Origin: Nocardiopsis kunsanensis DSM 44524
GTDB lineage: Bacteria > Actinomycetota > Actinomycetes > Streptosporangiales > Streptosporangiaceae
Length of the DNA: 64,000 nucleotides
Reading direction: 5' to 3'
Assembly (NCBI RefSeq): GCF_000340965.1
Contig: NZ_ANAY01000028.1
Location: 1 to 64,000, forward strand
A program made the position numbers and the translations under genes. The notes under the pieces are model-generated. The model did not search any database and was not told the DNA's origin. It saw only the letters and a program-made list of their open reading frames with translations. Every line of letters begins with the position of its first letter. The first letter of the stretch is position 1. Of this stretch, positions 62,515 to 64,000 are shown one piece after another.

Positions 62515-62877
62515 AGGAGAAGACTAAGGACGGGCACCGACAAAATCGTGGTGCTTTCCACCCCCGAGACACCGGTTTCCATAATGTCGTAGTCGTCTGC
62601 CACACTACGCCGCCCTCGCTGCCGCACCGAGTACGCGAAGCGACCTCAGAGCGAAAAACCGCGCACAAAGGGAATAATCCCGCGAATGGCTATCGCTCTT
62701 TTCCCGAACACATTGAAAGCGATCCCATTCTGCTCTTAGAATTCCACGAACGGCATGGTACTGCTCCGCACGTACCCGGCCCGGACGCGGCGGTCCCCGC
62801 TCCCCCTTCCACATCACCGCAGCGATGCCCATCTCCTCGAAGGGAGGGAAGCGGCCCACCCGGGTTCCGCACACCTG
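62515..62877. other. Divergent promoter region of the MoxR module and P450
   Basis: 363 bp. 62515-62770 has AT-rich patches consistent with promoters. No operator palindrome longer than 10 bp was spotted and no gene is present. Confidence 0.4.
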
Positions 62878-64000
62878 ATGACGAGCACCCGACCCTACGG
62901 CGAACACGTCCCCGCCCCCGGCTGCCCCACGCAGTACACCCGGCTGTACGAGCCGATCCCGGAATCAGGGCGCGACGCGCTCTGGGCGCGGCTGCGCGAG
63001 GAGCACGGCTCCGTCGCCCCGGTCGAGATCGAACCGGGCGTACGCGTGTGGCTGCTGCTCGGTTACCAGGAGAACCTCGCGGTCCTGCAGCAACCGCACG
63101 TGTTCAGCCGTGACACGCGACGCTGGCGCGAGGTCGTCGAGGGCCGCGTCGACCTGTCACGCCCCTCGTTCTCCTGGCGCCCCAACGCCCTCTACGCCGA
63201 CGGTGCCGAGCACACACGCCTGCGCACCCCCATCGTCGACGCCCTCGGCCGGGTCGACATGGCCACGACGGAACGCACGGTACGCCGCATCGCCGACGAA
63301 CTCGTGGACTCCTTCATCGCAGACGGCCGCGCCGATCTCGTCTCGAGTTACGCCGCGCACCTGCCGGTCCTGGTGGTCAACAGCCTCTACGGGCTCCCCG
63401 ACAGCTACGGGCACATGCTCGGCGACATCACCTCCATCGTGTTCGACCAGGACGCCAAGCGCGGTGAGGAGGGTGTGGCACGCATGCACCAGTACTTCGC
63501 CGGTCTGGTCGCACGCAAACGCAACCGTCCCGGGCAGGACCTGGTGTCGTGGATGCTGCAGCACCCGATCGGGCTCAGCGACAACGAGGTCGCCCACCAG
63601 GCGGCCCTGATCAACAACTCCAGCCACATGGCCAGCACACACCTCATCGGTAACACGATGTGGACGCTGCTGACCGACTCGCGCATCCGCACCGCGCACA
63701 CCGAGGCGCTGGTCCCGGTACAGGCCCTTCTCGACCACGTCATGTGGAGCAACACACCGTTCCAGACCCTGCTGGGCCGGATCGCTCTGCAGGACACCCG
63801 TCTCGGCAACGCGCAGATACGCGCGGGCGACGCCCTGCTCCTCGGTTTCGCCCCGGCCCACCTCGATCCGTCCGTCCAGCGCGACGACCACGGGAGCGAC
63901 ACCGGGATCGCAGGCGGCAGCCGGGCCCACCTCATGTTCGGCGCGGGACCCCACGCCTGCCCGGGGCGGGAGCTGGCCCGCATGATCGCATCGACGGCCC
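62878..64000 (+). CDS. CYP157-like cytochrome P450, partial at right edge
   Basis: First 374 residues of a P450, open at the window end. The heme-binding loop is FGAGPHACPGRE with proximal Cys361. The K-helix motif ExxR is missing: the site reads LLDHVMW, with His287 and Trp290 where Glu and Arg are expected. The I-helix has NSSHMASTHLIGNT in place of AGxxTT. The same loss of ExxR defines the CYP157 family of streptomycetes, usually found in conservon operons, but no conservon genes lie upstream here. The ATG at 62878 has a purine-rich GGGAGGGAAG about 30 bases upstream, too far, so the start is tentative. Confidence 0.8.
   Translation, partial: MTSTRPYGEHVPAPGCPTQYTRLYEPIPESGRDALWARLREEHGSVAPVEIEPGVRVWLLLGYQENLAVLQQPHVFSRDTRRWREVVEGRVDLSRPSFSWRPNALYADGAEHTRLRTPIVDALGRVDMATTERTVRRIADELVDSFIADGRADLVSSYAAHLPVLVVNSLYGLPDSYGHMLGDITSIVFDQDAKRGEEGVARMHQYFAGLVARKRNRPGQDLVSWMLQHPIGLSDNEVAHQAALINNSSHMASTHLIGNTMWTLLTDSRIRTAHTEALVPVQALLDHVMWSNTPFQTLLGRIALQDTRLGNAQIRAGDALLLGFAPAHLDPSVQRDDHGSDTGIAGGSRAHLMFGAGPHACPGRELARMIASTA

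Noticed and set aside
59452..62592. Plus-strand open frame of 1046 codons
   Set aside because: Antisense to DUF5691 and SWIM genes, which have clear motifs; Gly/Val-rich composition typical of shadow frames.
1..64000. CRISPR array or rRNA genes
   Set aside because: No regularly spaced repeats and no rRNA-like conserved segments were seen.

Overview
The window comes from a very GC-rich actinomycete. The signs are GTG/TTG starts, strong purine-rich ribosome binding sites, long overlapping antisense reading frames, actinobacterial families (DUF3140, DUF1360, DUF5682/DUF5691, a CYP157-like P450) and a DmdR/IdeR-type iron box. Gene content and lipoprotein style suggest a Nocardiopsis-like member of Streptosporangiales. 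That placement is inference. No rRNA, CRISPR array, intact insertion sequence or prophage was found; the only mobile trace is a TnpB remnant at the left edge.

Layout. 0-10 kb: TnpB relic, DoxX and MarR genes with a 12-bp palindromic operator, a membrane protein, a second MarR, fmdB-fmdA (amide hydrolysis), an L,D-transpeptidase lipoprotein, an SMR efflux pump with its TetR regulator and a 16-bp palindrome, and a UbiB/ABC1 kinase-like membrane protein. 10-25 kb: a PBP4-type DD-carboxypeptidase, an oligopeptide ABC operon (binding-protein gene frameshifted at its signal-peptide junction, two permeases, one fused double ATPase), a rhomboid protease, and a glycine-betaine-type ABC operon with two tandem paralogous binding proteins behind a long leader that may be structured. 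25-33 kb: dcd, tRNA-Gly(CCC), a GNAT protein, a Tat-exported amidase, a translationally coupled four-gene operon (acyl-CoA dehydrogenase-like, PIG-L deacetylase, NodS-like methyltransferase, family 2 glycosyltransferase), and a GntR/VOC pair. 33-41 kb: an oxalate/formate-type MFS carrier with its tiny partner protein, a PQQ-type sugar dehydrogenase, and an iron-siderophore uptake operon behind an iron box. 41-54 kb: an MFS transporter, a MurG paralogue preceded by a 22-codon reading frame, a HsdR-N-like protein, a GT4 glycosyltransferase, a FUSC transporter split at a homopolymer, and a block of DUF, hydrolase, GH15 and SDR genes resembling actinomycete stress-survival islands.

55-62.5 kb holds the strongest candidate for a poorly described system: a five-gene same-strand module of SWIM zinc-finger protein, DUF5691 helical-repeat protein, MoxR AAA+ ATPase, DUF5682 protein (which I read as a TraB/TIKI/EreA-like fold with paired GxxH motifs) and VWA protein. 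Four of the five genes touch or overlap. Divergent from it, and cut by the right edge, is a P450 that keeps its heme cysteine but has lost the ExxR motif, as in CYP157.

Many loci carry their own likely switches: palindromes at the MarR/DoxX, TetR/SMR and GntR/VOC promoters, the iron box, and a series of long perfect hairpins at operon ends.
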